64,000 nucleotides of DNA, taken from contig NZ_CP097149.1 of assembly GCF_023370075.1 (NCBI RefSeq), positions 806,001 through 870,000 of the forward strand, read 5' to 3'. The DNA is from Deinococcus sp. QL22. Lineage in GTDB: Bacteria; Deinococcota; Deinococci; Deinococcales; Deinococcaceae. The translations under genes were made by a program, and so were the position numbers. The notes below the pieces were generated by a model. That model was not told the DNA's origin, did no database searches, and saw nothing but the letters and a program-made list of their open reading frames with translations. Below, one piece after another: positions 41,213 to 54,047 of the stretch (position 1 is its first letter; every line of letters starts with the position of its first letter).

Positions 41213-41428
41213 GGGGTCACCTGCTTTTAGAGTGAATGGGCCTGGAGCGGTAGGCAGAGCGGAAAACAAACCTATGCTGACGCTAGAACTTGAATCGGCC
41301 CCACCTTCGAACGAACACGGCCCAACTCTGGCCTGACTGGGCACAGTCAAACGTGAGGCGGCACAGCATGTAAAGACTGCGTGCAGATTGGGTCAGAAAA
41401 GATTAAACCCGGCAGGTAGGAGAGAGCG

Positions 41429-41579
41429 TTAAGTACGGCGCACCTAATACATTCCGCGTTTCCAGCACATCACCGGAACCGTTCCGCAAGCGGCTCTCGA
41501 AGTCCATTCCCAGTGCACCGTACTTTCTTCGTTTCTCGCTCCGCTCGGTAAAGTCAAAGCTTTACTTCAAGGTACTTAG
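41429..41579 (+). repeat. Family A dispersed element, copy 4 (divergent)
   Basis: The left end reads TTAAGTACGGCG and the right end, inverted, GCTAAGTACC. Inside are CCGTACTTTCTTC, the core CTCGCTCCGCTCGG and a hairpin GTAAAG (41548-41553) / CTTTAC (41560-41565). The TAA stop of the aminopeptidase gene on the minus strand (41576-41578) lies in the right terminus, as in copy 1. Sequence differs from the other copies, but the order of parts is the same. Confidence 0.6.
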
Positions 41580-42673
41580 CTTTCCTCACCACGCAAACAG
41601 CCCTGCCGCTCCCCCTGTGGTTTGGCAGCGCAGGCTTTGGCCCCGGCTATGAAGGCGGGAATATCGCCGCCCACACGGGCCAGGAGGCGCTGAAAATCTG
41701 GGACAAGGGAAGCGTAGGCCGCTACTGCCCCCAACGAGGCATTGTTGACGCCGCGTGCAAACCAGCCGTCGTAACCGCTGTAGCCGCCCCAACTGGCTTT
41801 GAGGGTGGCGTACTGGGCCTGCAAGCCGTCCAGCGCAGCCTGTTTGCCTGCCCGTATCTGCTCTGGGGGCAGGGGTTGGGCGTACAGGCGTTCCAGTTCG
41901 GCGCGGGTTTGCAACAGCAAGTTCTCGAAGCCCGCGGCCCGTTCCTGTGCCAGTCGGTCTTGCTCGCGCAGTTCGGGCGTCCCGTAAGCCGCCAGCCAGC
42001 GCCGCATGCCTTCCTCTTCTATCGTGACGGCGTAGGACTCGTTAAAAATGGTGTCGCCCGCCACGTACAAACTGGGATGCGCCAACTCGTGAATCACGGT
42101 GCGAATCAGACTGGCGTCGGGGGCGCTGAGCATACTGGACAGCACCGGGTCGCGCAGGTAGCCCAGCGTGCTGTAGGCACTCACGCCGCCCACCGTCACG
42201 TCTTCGCCCGCCGCCCGGCGTGAGGCCGCGTAAGCCCGCGCATCGGCCTCTGCAAAGTAACCCCGGTAGCCCACGCAGCCCGCCACCGGAAAGCAGGACG
42301 TGTACAGTTCGATGCCGAGTTCTGGCGCACGGAACACGTTCCAGACCACTGCAGACCGCCCCAATTCCACGTAAGTCTGGTAAGAACCGTGATCGGGCAG
42401 GCCCAGACCACCTTCACCCAACCCGCCTTGACTCTGGGCACGCACAGCAAAAGCCCGAACCCGGCCCACCAATTCCAGCTTGCGGCGTGTTTCGGCGGGG
42501 GTTTGGGGGTCGGCCAGCACCGCCGCCACCGGACGCGCCCGCCGCACCAAGTCTAGTTGCCCGCCCGCCGCCTGAGCCAAGTAGCGCACATCGGCGCAGC
42601 CTGCGAGCAGGGCGGCAAGTCCGGCGAAAGCGGCCAGCAACAGCCAACGGGGGCGAACAAAAGAACGGGCCAT
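41576..42673 (-). CDS. Putative lipoprotein aminopeptidase (COG4324 type)
   Basis: Predicted zinc metallopeptidase anchored outside the cytoplasmic membrane. The signal ends in a lipobox (LAALLAGCADV). Typical stretches of this family are YLAQAAGGQLDLVRRARPV at the start of the mature protein, FPVAGCVGYRGYF, and TLGYLRDPVLSSML followed by the zinc site LIRTVIHELAHPSLYVAGDTIFNESYA: HELAH plus a downstream NES supply two His and a Glu. Length 365 is normal. A TACACT box seven bases before the ATG indicates a leaderless transcript. The stop lies in a family A repeat. Confidence 0.87.
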   Translation of the reverse strand: MARSFVRPRWLLLAAFAGLAALLAGCADVRYLAQAAGGQLDLVRRARPVAAVLADPQTPAETRRKLELVGRVRAFAVRAQSQGGLGEGGLGLPDHGSYQTYVELGRSAVVWNVFRAPELGIELYTSCFPVAGCVGYRGYFAEADARAYAASRRAAGEDVTVGGVSAYSTLGYLRDPVLSSMLSAPDASLIRTVIHELAHPSLYVAGDTIFNESYAVTIEEEGMRRWLAAYGTPELREQDRLAQERAAGFENLLLQTRAELERLYAQPLPPEQIRAGKQAALDGLQAQYATLKASWGGYSGYDGWFARGVNNASLGAVAAYASLVPDFQRLLARVGGDIPAFIAGAKACAAKPQGERQGCLRGEES

Positions 42674-42680
42674 GACGGCC

Positions 42681-42686
42681 AGTGTA
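42681..42686 (-). promoter_or_regulatory. TANNNT -10 box (TACACT) for the aminopeptidase gene
   Basis: TACACT on the minus strand ends seven bases before the ATG at 42673; no Shine-Dalgarno. Confidence 0.5.
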
Positions 42687-42734
42687 GGCGTCGTGACCCG
42701 TGAGAGGATTGGAGGTTGAGTTGTGGAAGGAGGC

Positions 42735-42775
42735 GTCTAAGGGTCAAGAATCTACGTATCTAAGAACAGATCTGG
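42735..42775 (+). repeat. Family B tract
   Basis: GTCTAAGGGTCAAGAATC followed by TATCTAAGAACAGATC; the last part matches the copy at 15940. It lies between the divergent aminopeptidase gene and the following convergent small gene. Confidence 0.55.
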
Positions 42776-42857
42776 TCTCTGGCTAAAGCTGTTGCCCTCG
42801 ACCAGTACAGGAAGACACGCAGACGCGCAAGCGCCCCGGCACCTTACTTGGCATCAC

Positions 42858-43166
42858 TTACTTGTCGAACTGACCGTACCCAGCGGCACTCCGGCGCTGC
42901 GCCCCACGTGCGTAATCCATCTGCATCTCTACAGTTTCGTGCTTGCCATCGGTAAACGTGCTGTCATGAATCCAGTAGTTCAGCTTGTCTGCGCCCAACT
43001 GCACCCAGAACTTGTGCTCGTCTTCGGGATCGCGCCAAAACACCACATGCTCGAAGCCGTTCTTCTGCGCCCATGCACCTACGTCCGCCAGAACACGGAC
43101 TGCTTTGGGGTGAGGCATCTGAAACTCGCTGCCATCGGACTCGTTACGAAACTTGATGTCGGCCAT
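42858..43166 (-). CDS. Hypothetical protein, 102 aa
   Basis: A soluble, mixed alpha/beta protein that I do not recognise. It starts MADIKFRNESDGSEFQMPHP, has one amphipathic helix (KAVRVLADVGAWAQKNG) and then beta strands (HVVFWRDPEDEHKFWVQL, KLNYWIHDSTF). The Trp/His content is high. The start ATG has AGAGGT eight bases upstream and TAGGCT nine bases upstream, so either mode of initiation is possible. It is divergent from the exonuclease III gene. Confidence 0.7.
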   Translation of the reverse strand: MADIKFRNESDGSEFQMPHPKAVRVLADVGAWAQKNGFEHVVFWRDPEDEHKFWVQLGADKLNYWIHDSTFTDGKHETVEMQMDYARGAQRRSAAGYGQFDK

Positions 43167-43331
43167 ATGACCTCTAGCCTAAGCGATCCCCAGTGAACTG
43201 AGGGCACAAATTGACTAAGCGTCTGCTAAGGGTTGCCCAAGCTGCTGGGCTTGACAGGTCAGAAATCAGCACGGGTACGTCAGTTGTGCTGGTGCAGCAC
43301 ATGATAGACAAGGGCGCTATCCTGGCTGAAG

Positions 43332-44126
43332 ATGATGCCGGACACCCCCGACCTGCCGCCCACACCTCTGAAGGTCGCCACATTGAACGTGAATGGTCTG
43401 CGAAGTGCGCTCCGGAAAGGACTGGCCGAGTGGGTAGAACGCACAGGCCCTGACGTGCTGCTGCTTCAGGAAGTGCGGGCCGACCCCATGCCGGACGCCC
43501 TGCCGGGCTACCACAGCGCGTGGTTTCCGGCACAAAAGCCGGGCTACAGCGGTGTGGCTATACTCTCGCGCACGCCGCTGACCGAGGTGCGAACGGGCCT
43601 GACCCACGACGCCCTGGACGCCGAAGGCCGGGTGCTGAGCGCCACCGTGCAGGGCGTGCGCTTTGCCAGCGTGTACCTGCCCAGCGGCAGTCGGGGCACG
43701 CGCCAGACCTTTAAGGATGAGGCGCTCGGCGTGTTCCAGGGTTGGACAGAGGCGCTGCTGGCCGAGGGTGTACCGCTGGTGATCGGTGGGGACTACAACG
43801 TGGCCCACCAGGAACTCGACCTGAAAAACTGGCGCAGCAATCAGAAGAACAGCGGTTTTTTGCCCCACGAGCGGGCATGGATGACGGCGCACCTGGCAGG
43901 CGGCCTGACCGACACGCACCGCGCCTCCCTGGGCGAGTTGCCCGCCTACACGTGGTGGAGCAACCGTTCGGGCGCGTTCGACAACAATGTGGGCTGGCGC
44001 ATCGATTACCTGTTGGCCGCCGGAATCGTGGTAGAGAGCGTGCAGGCCGACCGTTTTGCCCGCCTCAGCGATCACGCGCCGATTGTGGGCACAGTGATAT
44101 TGGGTAAACACAATCATGTTGAATGA
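43332..44126 (+). CDS. xthA: Exodeoxyribonuclease III / AP endonuclease
   Basis: Base-excision repair enzyme cutting 5' to abasic sites, with 3'-5' exonuclease activity; Mg-dependent. The EEP-fold motifs are in order: KVATLNVNGLRSALRKGL, VLLLQEVRAD with the metal Glu, GVAILSRTPL, FASVYLPSGSRG, VIGGDYNVAHQELDLKN with catalytic Asp and Asn, VGWRIDYLLA, and the final RLSDHAPIVG with the catalytic His. Length 264 is normal. TATCCT ends eight bases before the ATG. This is a notable repair gene in a radiation-resistant genus, though the family is universal. Confidence 0.94.
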   Translation: MMPDTPDLPPTPLKVATLNVNGLRSALRKGLAEWVERTGPDVLLLQEVRADPMPDALPGYHSAWFPAQKPGYSGVAILSRTPLTEVRTGLTHDALDAEGRVLSATVQGVRFASVYLPSGSRGTRQTFKDEALGVFQGWTEALLAEGVPLVIGGDYNVAHQELDLKNWRSNQKNSGFLPHERAWMTAHLAGGLTDTHRASLGELPAYTWWSNRSGAFDNNVGWRIDYLLAAGIVVESVQADRFARLSDHAPIVGTVILGKHNHVE

Positions 44127-44536
44127 ACGCAGTGCTGTTGGGGAAGCCGGAGTTAGAGTCTCCCGTTTGAACAGACCAAACAGAACCGTTCAGCACGTCA
44201 TTGCCAGCGTCTACACCGCACTGCACATACCCTATCAGCGTCCCCTATTCTTTAAGCGTCGGCATAAGCTGGGGGTCAGGAGCGTGGGCGGGGCCATGTG
44301 TTAAACTGGAGGTGCTTCCGGGTGGTACAGGAAAGCGCCCCCGCAAGACCAGCAGGCCCGCAGCGGCTTTTTGGTCAAACGGATGCAGGGCGGCCCCCCG
44401 TGACAAGCGATCATCTATCCCCGTGGGCGGCCAGTGCTGACCGGGGCGTGCGCGGCAAACAGGGCCAGTAGGCCGGGGCCGCGTGCCCCACACGAAATGA
44501 GAACCCACGGGCAGCAAGCTAGACCCCAGGTGCGGA
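44127..44536 (+). other. Long structured 5' leader of the RNase R gene
   Basis: A 410-base gap with no ORF. CTGGGGGTC (44269-44277) can pair with GACCCCAG (44522-44529), and CGTGGG (44283-44288) with CCCACG (44504-44509), closing a fold of about 260 bases. Inside, GGTGCTTCC can pair with GGAAAGCGCC. The closing strand overlaps the CCAGGTG ribosome-binding region seven bases before the ATG. It matches no riboswitch family I can name. It could be a leader or a separate small RNA. Confidence 0.45.
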
Positions 44537-48682
<4,146 letters not shown>

Positions 48683-48713
48683 CAACCCGTTAGTGGTGAG
48701 TAGGGCAAGCTAA

Positions 48714-48766
48714 AAGCAGAAAACAACCGCCGGGGAAACGTGGCGGTTGTTTTCTGCTTAAATTTT
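48714..48766 (+). terminator. Terminator of rnr
   Basis: AAGCAGAAAACAACCGCC (48714-48731) pairs perfectly over 18 bases with its inverse (48742-48759), ten-base loop, followed by AAATTTT. Likely also active in the other direction for the convergent gene. Confidence 0.9.
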
Positions 48767-48863
48767 CTGCACCCGAGAAGCTTTGAGCAGTGGTGTGTAC
48801 GTTCTTGCCCTATCTGCTTGTCGTCAAGGGGATTGCCCTTCCTCGACCCTTGGATCGCCTTGC

Positions 48864-50015
48864 TCAGCTTTCGTAACTCCGCGCCACGCTCGTCAATACA
48901 CTCCGAAATTCTCCCGGCGTGATCAGGCCCATTGCCATCGCGTGACTGGCGGCGTTCAGGCTGTCAGAGGCCAGCACCAGATCCACGCCGTCTTTGCGAA
49001 CCTCGGCCCGCAGTTTGCCTACGCCTTCATCTCGGCCTGCCTCGGTCACGTCGCGGATATACACAGCCAGAATTCGTCCGGGGTGCTTGCGAACCACTTC
49101 GGCATAGATTTCGGGGTCTTTTTCGCCGCTGTCTCCGACCAACACAAAGTTCAGGGTGGGGTAGCGGGCCAAAATGCGCTCGATGACGCCGTGTTTATAG
49201 CCGCCGTGCCCCCCCAGCAGATCAAACCCCCAGTTGCGGAGGAACATCGGCCCCAGCGGAATGCGGCGGTAATCCAGAAATTGCCACAACAGATCGAAAA
49301 AATTCCACGGGCTGCTGGACACGTAAAAGATGGGATTGCGGGTTTCGCCGTCGCGGGTCAGTGCGCGGTACAGCGCTCCCACGCCCGCAAACGGCAGGCG
49401 GGTGCGGGCATTTCCGGTCAGGCTGGTCATCAGCATGCGCGGCAGGCTGGTCACGTCCGACTGAATCACGGTGTCGTCGAGGTCGCTGATAATGCCGAAT
49501 CGGGCGTCTGAGACGACCTGCACGCGGGCGCGGGTGGTGCCCTCGCGGCCTTCTATACTCAGGCTCGCCTCATGCCACCCCCCCGGCAGCGGCGTAGGTG
49601 GTTCAAACATCAGGGTGAAGTAGCCGTCGTGATCGCTGACACCACTCACGGAAAAGCCGTTTAGGACGCCCGTGACCTTGACGCCGCCCACCTCGCGGGA
49701 AAACAGACGGCGCAGAATATTGCGGAAATTGCGCCAGCGGGCGTCGCCCTTTTTGGCAGGTGCGAGGGTACGGGGCAGCAGCACCCGGCCCGTCAGTTCG
49801 GCCTGCTGCGGCGTGCCCCAGCCCACGTAGGGTTGCAAAATCATTTTTCCGCGTGCCCGGCGTGGTTGTACATACCCGCTGACGGCATGATCGAGGGCCA
49901 CCACCGCCCGCTCCAGCACCGGAAGCAGCACCTTGAAGGCCGTTTTAAAGGCGCTGACCCTTGCCACTGTGGGTGCAGCAGAGGCATTCGGGGAGGAACT
50001 GGAAGCCGGATTCAC
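48864..50015 (-). CDS. App1-family phosphatase-like protein (DUF2183)
   Basis: HAD-superfamily phosphatase related to yeast App1 phosphatidate phosphatase. After a Ser/Ala-rich start and an N-terminal beta domain ([36 protein letters not shown]), the catalytic site is [17 protein letters not shown] with the DxDxT motif, then [33 protein letters not shown] with the Lys, and [19 protein letters not shown] with the final Asp. Length 383. A TAGACT box ends six bases before the GTG start. Bacterial substrates are unproven; a lipid phosphate is the family guess. Confidence 0.9.
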   Translation of the reverse strand: MNPASSSSPNASAAPTVARVSAFKTAFKVLLPVLERAVVALDHAVSGYVQPRRARGKMILQPYVGWGTPQQAELTGRVLLPRTLAPAKKGDARWRNFRNILRRLFSREVGGVKVTGVLNGFSVSGVSDHDGYFTLMFEPPTPLPGGWHEASLSIEGREGTTRARVQVVSDARFGIISDLDDTVIQSDVTSLPRMLMTSLTGNARTRLPFAGVGALYRALTRDGETRNPIFYVSSSPWNFFDLLWQFLDYRRIPLGPMFLRNWGFDLLGGHGGYKHGVIERILARYPTLNFVLVGDSGEKDPEIYAEVVRKHPGRILAVYIRDVTEAGRDEGVGKLRAEVRKDGVDLVLASDSLNAASHAMAMGLITPGEFRSVLTSVARSYES

Positions 50016-50021
50016 TCAAAC

Positions 50022-50027
50022 AGTCTA
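50022..50027 (-). promoter_or_regulatory. TANNNT -10 box (TAGACT) for the App1-like gene
   Basis: TAGACT on the minus strand ends six bases before the GTG at 50015, fitting a leaderless GTG start. Confidence 0.55.
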
Positions 50028-50058
50028 GGGGCCGGAGTACGGCAGTGGTCAGCGGTGA

Positions 50059-51314
50059 GGTTGAGATTTTGTGAACATGGCCGCTGGGTCAACTGAGATC
50101 TTGCATTTTTCCAAAACGATGTCTGGAACGTGCTTTTGGCCCCATAGTGGGGTGTGAACCCAAAAGAACCGCGCTCCAGACGCCTGTATTCTGACATCCT
50201 CACGTGCTTTTCAAGGGCGCAGCATCGGGCCTCATTTGAGGTGTTTCTTGATCTGCTGCTGGATGGTTCTGGTCGCCCCCTCCCAGAACGGGCCACCGTG
50301 AAGTCACCGGCAGCCATCAGCCGGTTTTTGAACCATGCCGCATGGCAGACCCGGCAGCTCTGCCGGGTCATGCGCCAGCACGCGTTGCAACTGTTGCCGG
50401 ATGAATGGCGACTTCGGCCTCATCAGCGACCTCGACTTGACCTGTTGGTCGATTTGACGAGCTTGGAAAAGAGTGGCAAGTTCGCTGACCTGGACGACTG
50501 GATGCACACCTTCAACAGTGTTCATGGCGTCCATCTGGTGGTGCTGTATCTGTGTTGCGGTCAACTGCGGTTGCCTTGGGCGGTTCAGGTGTGGCGGGGC
50601 AAAGGGACGCCTTCCCCTGCACAACTGGCCCTGAAGTTGCTCCGCACCGTTGCACGACTGCTGCTGTCGGGGAGACGGCGCCCTCGTCTCCATGCAGATG
50701 GGGGGTTTGAGAGCGTCGAGTTCATTCAAGGCGTTCTCGCCCAGGGCTTGGACATCGTGGTGGGTGTCCGTTGTACACGCAAGCTCGAGGATGGCCGTCA
50801 GGTGCAAGATCTCATGGTTAGAGGCAGTCTGGTCAAGCCCTGTGGGCTTGACCAGATCATGTGTGTCTCTTGGGTGTGGCTTTACCGGAACAAGGAGCCA
50901 GAACAACGCTTTGTCATGTCCAACGTCAATCTCGGCGGCGTGTATCTGGCACGGGTCGGGAAAGGGCGTTGGAGGATTGAGGCGTTCTTTAAAACGATCA
51001 AGGGGCGTTTCGGACTTGAACGCTTTGCCCAACACAGCAAACAGGGCGTGTTCCGCTGGTGGTGTTTGTCCACCTTGGCCTTTTTTCTCTGTCATTTCCA
51101 AGAGTTGGATGGCGCCGTGAGGAAACCGCAGGTCTGGCCGGATTGGGGAGTGTTGGCGAGAACCATACGGTTCTCGTTTGTTCCAGAAGTACGTCGTCAA
51201 GCACTTCTTCTAGAGTGAGCGGCACTCAACGCCTTCCAGCACGCACAAATTCCCCTCAAAACTTGAACTGCAAGATCTCAGGCAAGTCCGATTGGATGCC
51301 ACAAGAAATCAACC
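50059..51314 (+). mobile_element. IS4-type insertion sequence, about 1.26 kb
   Basis: One transposase gene lies between imperfect inverted ends. Left end: GGTTGAGATTTTGTG with CTGAGATCTTGCA about 30 bases inside (50059-50105). Right end, inverted: GGTTGATTTCTTGTG with CTGAGATCTTGCA (51314-51267). I see no clear target duplication: the flanks AGCGGTGAG and CGGAGAAGG do not match, so either the exact ends are off by some bases or the copy is old or recombined. It lies between the App1-like and SDR genes. Confidence 0.8.
50154..51218 (+). CDS. IS4-family transposase, 354 aa, apparently intact
   Basis: DDE transposase of the IS4 group. The first catalytic Asp is in LDLLVDLTSLEKSGKF, the second in RPRLHADGGFESVEF, and the Glu in GRWRIEAFFKTIKGRFGLERFAQHS-type C-terminal text, which carries the YREK-like pattern (R, E, K in W-R-I-E-A-F-F-K). 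The frame is open throughout and the length normal, so it may be active. The start could be the GTG at 50154 or a nearby codon; no strong ribosome-binding site is seen. It is flanked by the matching inverted ends of the element. Confidence 0.88.
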   Translation: MNPKEPRSRRLYSDILTCFSRAQHRASFEVFLDLLLDGSGRPLPERATVKSPAAISRFLNHAAWQTRQLCRVMRQHALQLLPDEWRLRPHQRPRLDLLVDLTSLEKSGKFADLDDWMHTFNSVHGVHLVVLYLCCGQLRLPWAVQVWRGKGTPSPAQLALKLLRTVARLLLSGRRRPRLHADGGFESVEFIQGVLAQGLDIVVGVRCTRKLEDGRQVQDLMVRGSLVKPCGLDQIMCVSWVWLYRNKEPEQRFVMSNVNLGGVYLARVGKGRWRIEAFFKTIKGRFGLERFAQHSKQGVFRWWCLSTLAFFLCHFQELDGAVRKPQVWPDWGVLARTIRFSFVPEVRRQALLLE

Positions 51315-51350
51315 GGAGAAGGCGTGATTCAGAGCTTGAAATCGCCTCTC

Positions 51351-51377
51351 AGACCCTGTAGACCCTTGACCCTTAGT
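51351..51377 (-). repeat. Family B tract, inverted
   Basis: AGACCCTGTAGACCCTTGAC then CCTTAGTC; read inverted it is GACTAAGGGTCAAGGGTC. It lies between the IS element and the convergent SDR gene. Confidence 0.55.
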
Positions 51378-51399
51378 CGCTTTTCCCACTCCACACAAC

Positions 51400-52188
51400 C
51401 TACTTTACCTGCGGACTATGTGCATACCGCCGCCCGATGATGCGCCGCACCACGAAATCTCCCACCGCCGGAAAGAGCGTGTTCAGCAGTACCAGCGGGG
51501 CATACAACTTGGGCACGATCACCTCGGCGCGGGGGTGCTCCAGCACGTCGGCCACAGCGCGGGCCACCACTTCCGGCCCCGGCATAGGCAGGCGGGCCGA
51601 AGCCGTCATTTCACTCCTGACGAAACCAGGGGCGATCAGGCTGACCGTGACGCCCGTGCCCAGGAGTTCCCGCCGCAACGCCAGAGAAAATCCGCGCAGA
51701 CCGTACTTGCTGGCCGAATACACCCCGTTACTGGCGACCCGTCCCGCCACCGAACCGATATTGACGATGTGGCCTGCGCTGCGCCGCCGCATGTCGGGCA
51801 GGGCCAGCCGCGTCAGTTCGATGGGCGATTCCAGATTCACGCGCAACACGCGCATGGGGTCGGCGTCATCCCACCACCAGCCTTGCTCCACAGTGACACC
51901 CGCGTTGTTAACCAATACGTCAATAGAACCAAAATGTGCGGTGGCAGCGGCCAGCAATGCCCGGCGCGAGGCGTCGTCGGTCACGTCGGTGGGTACAGCA
52001 ATCACGCGCACGCCCGCCGGGTCGAGTTGGCGGGCCAGCAGCCCCAGTTCGTCGGTGCGGCGGGCGGCCAGCACCAGCCTGTGCCCCCGTGCCGCCAGCT
52101 CTACGGCGGTGGCCCGCCCAATCCCGCTGGAAGCCCCCGTCAGTACGATGACTTTGCTGGTGATTGTCTGGTCTGCCTGGGGTGTCAT
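51400..52188 (-). CDS. Short-chain dehydrogenase/reductase (classical SDR)
   Basis: NAD(P)-dependent oxidoreductase with a Rossmann fold. The cofactor motif is [23 protein letters not shown], the Arg pair AARR after beta-2 suggests NADP preference, followed by VPTDVTD, VNNAGVT, the catalytic Ser in NIGSVAGRV, and the catalytic Tyr and Lys in [15 protein letters not shown]. The C-terminus has a hydrophobic stretch ([20 protein letters not shown]) as in membrane-associated SDRs. Substrate unknown. A TAGCAT box six bases before the ATG supports a leaderless start at 52188. Length 262. Confidence 0.92.
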   Translation of the reverse strand: MTPQADQTITSKVIVLTGASSGIGRATAVELAARGHRLVLAARRTDELGLLARQLDPAGVRVIAVPTDVTDDASRRALLAAATAHFGSIDVLVNNAGVTVEQGWWWDDADPMRVLRVNLESPIELTRLALPDMRRRSAGHIVNIGSVAGRVASNGVYSASKYGLRGFSLALRRELLGTGVTVSLIAPGFVRSEMTASARLPMPGPEVVARAVADVLEHPRAEVIVPKLYAPLVLLNTLFPAVGDFVVRRIIGRRYAHSPQVK

Positions 52189-52194
52189 GCGGGT

Positions 52195-52200
52195 ATGCTA
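52195..52200 (-). promoter_or_regulatory. TANNNT -10 box (TAGCAT) for the SDR gene
   Basis: TAGCAT on the minus strand ends six bases before the ATG at 52188; no Shine-Dalgarno. Confidence 0.55.
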
Positions 52201-52276
52201 CACCCCACACCAGAGAGTAGGGAATGCACAAACGCCGTCTCAGACGAGCATCAGGCAGGCGGCGCACACTGGTGGG

Positions 52277-53560
52277 ATGAAGAATCGTTTTGGGGGCCGG
52301 TTTCGCGCTGCCCTGCTCGGTGGCCTCCTGCTGGGGGCGGGCCTTTTGCCTGCTGCACAGTCCATCAAGGCCATTCCTGCGCTGCCGCCCCGCAGCACAC
52401 CGCCTGCCGTTCCACCCCCAACCATCCCACCCCCGCCCCTGCCCGAATTGCGGCCCACCTCTCCCGCTCCTCTACCGGAACTGTCGCCCGTCGCGCCTTC
52501 ACGTCCAAGTACACCCAGCCCGGTCAGGCCCACCCCGGCGACCCCGACTCCAGCCGCACGCTCTGGCCTGCCCCGGCCCACCGATCCGCTGTATGTGCGG
52601 CAACAGAACTTGCAAACTATTGACCTGGAAGGCGCGTGGGCACAGCTTCCTGCTGTCCTCTCCCCCGTTACGGTGGCGGTGCTGGACACCGGGTATATCG
52701 CTTCGCCGGAGTTGGCGGGCCGGGTCATCAACGGCTACGACTTCGTGTCGGATGCGGCGCGGGCGGGCGACGGCAACGGGCGCGACACCGACGCCACCGG
52801 ACTGGGGGCGCTGGCCTACCACGCCGAATTGGTGGGCAACATCATCGGCGCGGCGCACGATGGGCGCGGCATGGCCGGTATCGCGCCGCGTGTGCGGGTG
52901 GTGCAGATACGCGTGGCGGGCACCGATGGCCTGATCGACCCCCAGGATTTGGCCGACAGCCTGCGCTGGGCGGCGGGCCTGACGGTGGCGGGCGTGCCCA
53001 CCAACCCGAACCCGGCCCGGATTCTGAACCTGAGTCTGTACGCTGATTTTATTCCCCTCACCCGCTGTGACGCCCGCGTGCAGGCCGCCGTAGACGCCAT
53101 TACCGCACGCGGCGCATTGGTGATTGCCGGGGCCGCCAACGACGGCAAAGATGCGGGCGGCTACTCTCCGGCGGGCTGCCGGGGCGTGCTGACCATCACC
53201 AGCGTGAATGATGAAGGCGTGCGGCCCAGCTATGCCAACTGGGGCCGCACTGTGGCGTTGGCTGCGCCGGGCGGAGAAGTGGGGCGCGGCATCGTGGCCA
53301 GCAGCCTGAGCGGTGTGGGCGGCGTGCGCGAACCCAACGGCACCAGTTTTGCCGCCCCACACGCGGCAGGTGTGGCGGCCCTCCTGTTGGGTGTGCGGCC
53401 CAAGCTCTCGCCCACGCAACTGCGGAGCCTGCTGACTGGTACAGCCACCCCGTTTCCCAGTGGACAGTGCGACCCTGACCCAGCCCGGACTTGCGGCGCT
53501 GGCACACTGAATGCGGGGGCGGCACTCCGGGCAGCGTTAGCTTCCTCGCTGGGAAAATAG
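52277..53560 (+). CDS. Secreted S8 subtilisin-like serine protease, 427 aa
   Basis: Extracellular serine protease. A signal peptide ([21 protein letters not shown]) is followed by a Pro-rich spacer (about 35-100). The S8 domain has the Asp in [16 protein letters not shown], the presumed His in [13 protein letters not shown] (normally HGTHVAG), the oxyanion Asn in VIAGAANDG, and the Ser in [20 protein letters not shown]. There is no long propeptide. Six Cys in the C-terminal half may form disulfides. The ATG at 52277 is chosen because the signal begins there; the frame is open far upstream but not coding. CACACT ends six bases upstream. Confidence 0.92.
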   Translation: MKNRFGGRFRAALLGGLLLGAGLLPAAQSIKAIPALPPRSTPPAVPPPTIPPPPLPELRPTSPAPLPELSPVAPSRPSTPSPVRPTPATPTPAARSGLPRPTDPLYVRQQNLQTIDLEGAWAQLPAVLSPVTVAVLDTGYIASPELAGRVINGYDFVSDAARAGDGNGRDTDATGLGALAYHAELVGNIIGAAHDGRGMAGIAPRVRVVQIRVAGTDGLIDPQDLADSLRWAAGLTVAGVPTNPNPARILNLSLYADFIPLTRCDARVQAAVDAITARGALVIAGAANDGKDAGGYSPAGCRGVLTITSVNDEGVRPSYANWGRTVALAAPGGEVGRGIVASSLSGVGGVREPNGTSFAAPHAAGVAALLLGVRPKLSPTQLRSLLTGTATPFPSGQCDPDPARTCGAGTLNAGAALRAALASSLGK

Positions 53561-53768
53561 GGAGTGGGCAAGTGGGGCGGCGTCATGCTGGCCTCTGGGC
53601 CAAAAATAACGCCAGTCTGACCAGCCATCCAGACCTTCTCACCCGGCTTTTGTGCGTCTCATACGGGCCTGGCGCACCATACATGCAGACGCCGCACACC
53701 CACTTGCTCCGGGGGCGTCTTGAGAATCTGCCCATGTGCCCGGAACGCGCATGGACGACCAGGACGAG

Positions 53769-53800
53769 GCCGGGATTTGAACGCCCCGGCTTCATTTTTT
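53769..53800 (+). terminator. Rho-independent terminator
   Basis: GCCGGG (53769-53774) pairs with CCCGGC (53785-53790), followed by TTCATTTTTT. It lies about 210 bases after the protease gene; the rest of 53561-53870 holds no gene. Confidence 0.7.
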
Positions 53801-53844
53801 GTTTGGGTCGGCGTAAATGGGACGTGTTGCCCACCGCTTTTGCC

Positions 53845-53850
53845 TAAGAT
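53845..53850 (+). promoter_or_regulatory. TANNNT -10 box (TAAGAT) before a five-codon ORF
   Basis: TAAGAT ends six bases before an ATG at 53857 that opens a five-codon frame, MRLFS, ending TGA at 53872-53874. That stop overlaps the GTG start at 53871 of the small membrane protein. Confidence 0.5.
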
Positions 53851-53870
53851 GAAGTCATGAGGCTTTTTTC

Positions 53871-54041
53871 GTGAACGCTCCGGCATGGCGGGTGTGGCTG
53901 GTGGTGGCGCTGGTGTGCGGCTGGGGCATCCTGAGCATCCGCTTCGTGCAGCGCCAGGAGTGGCCGATGGCGGGCCTGTGCCTCCTCCTCCTGATTACCA
54001 ACGGTGTAACCCTGTGGCGACTGACCAAGCACGGGAAGTAA
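53871..54041 (+). CDS. Small membrane protein, 56 aa
   Basis: The frame GTG to TAA encodes a 56-residue protein with two membrane segments, WRVWLVVALVCGWGILSI and MAGLCLLLLITNGVTLW, joined by a short basic loop (RFVQRQEWP) and ending LTKHGK. Third-position GC is high as in neighbouring genes. It has no Shine-Dalgarno of its own. The GTG overlaps the TGA of a five-codon ORF that starts at a leaderless-type ATG (53857), so it may be translated by coupling. Function unknown. It converges with the NlpC-like gene. Confidence 0.6.
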   Translation: MNAPAWRVWLVVALVCGWGILSIRFVQRQEWPMAGLCLLLLITNGVTLWRLTKHGK

Positions 54042-54047
54042 ACAGAT

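Noticed and set aside
44300..44360. TTAAACTGGAGGTGC and CCGGGTGGTAC resemble parts of cobalamin riboswitch and T-box leaders
   Set aside because: The remaining conserved blocks of both families (the B12 box; the T-box ACCGCG sequence and specifier loop) are missing, and RNase R is not a usual target.
53766..53795. GGGATTTGAACGCCCC looks like the inverted T-arm of a tRNA
   Set aside because: The stem does not pair as a T-arm and no acceptor, D or anticodon arm is present; it is better read as a terminator hairpin followed by T residues.
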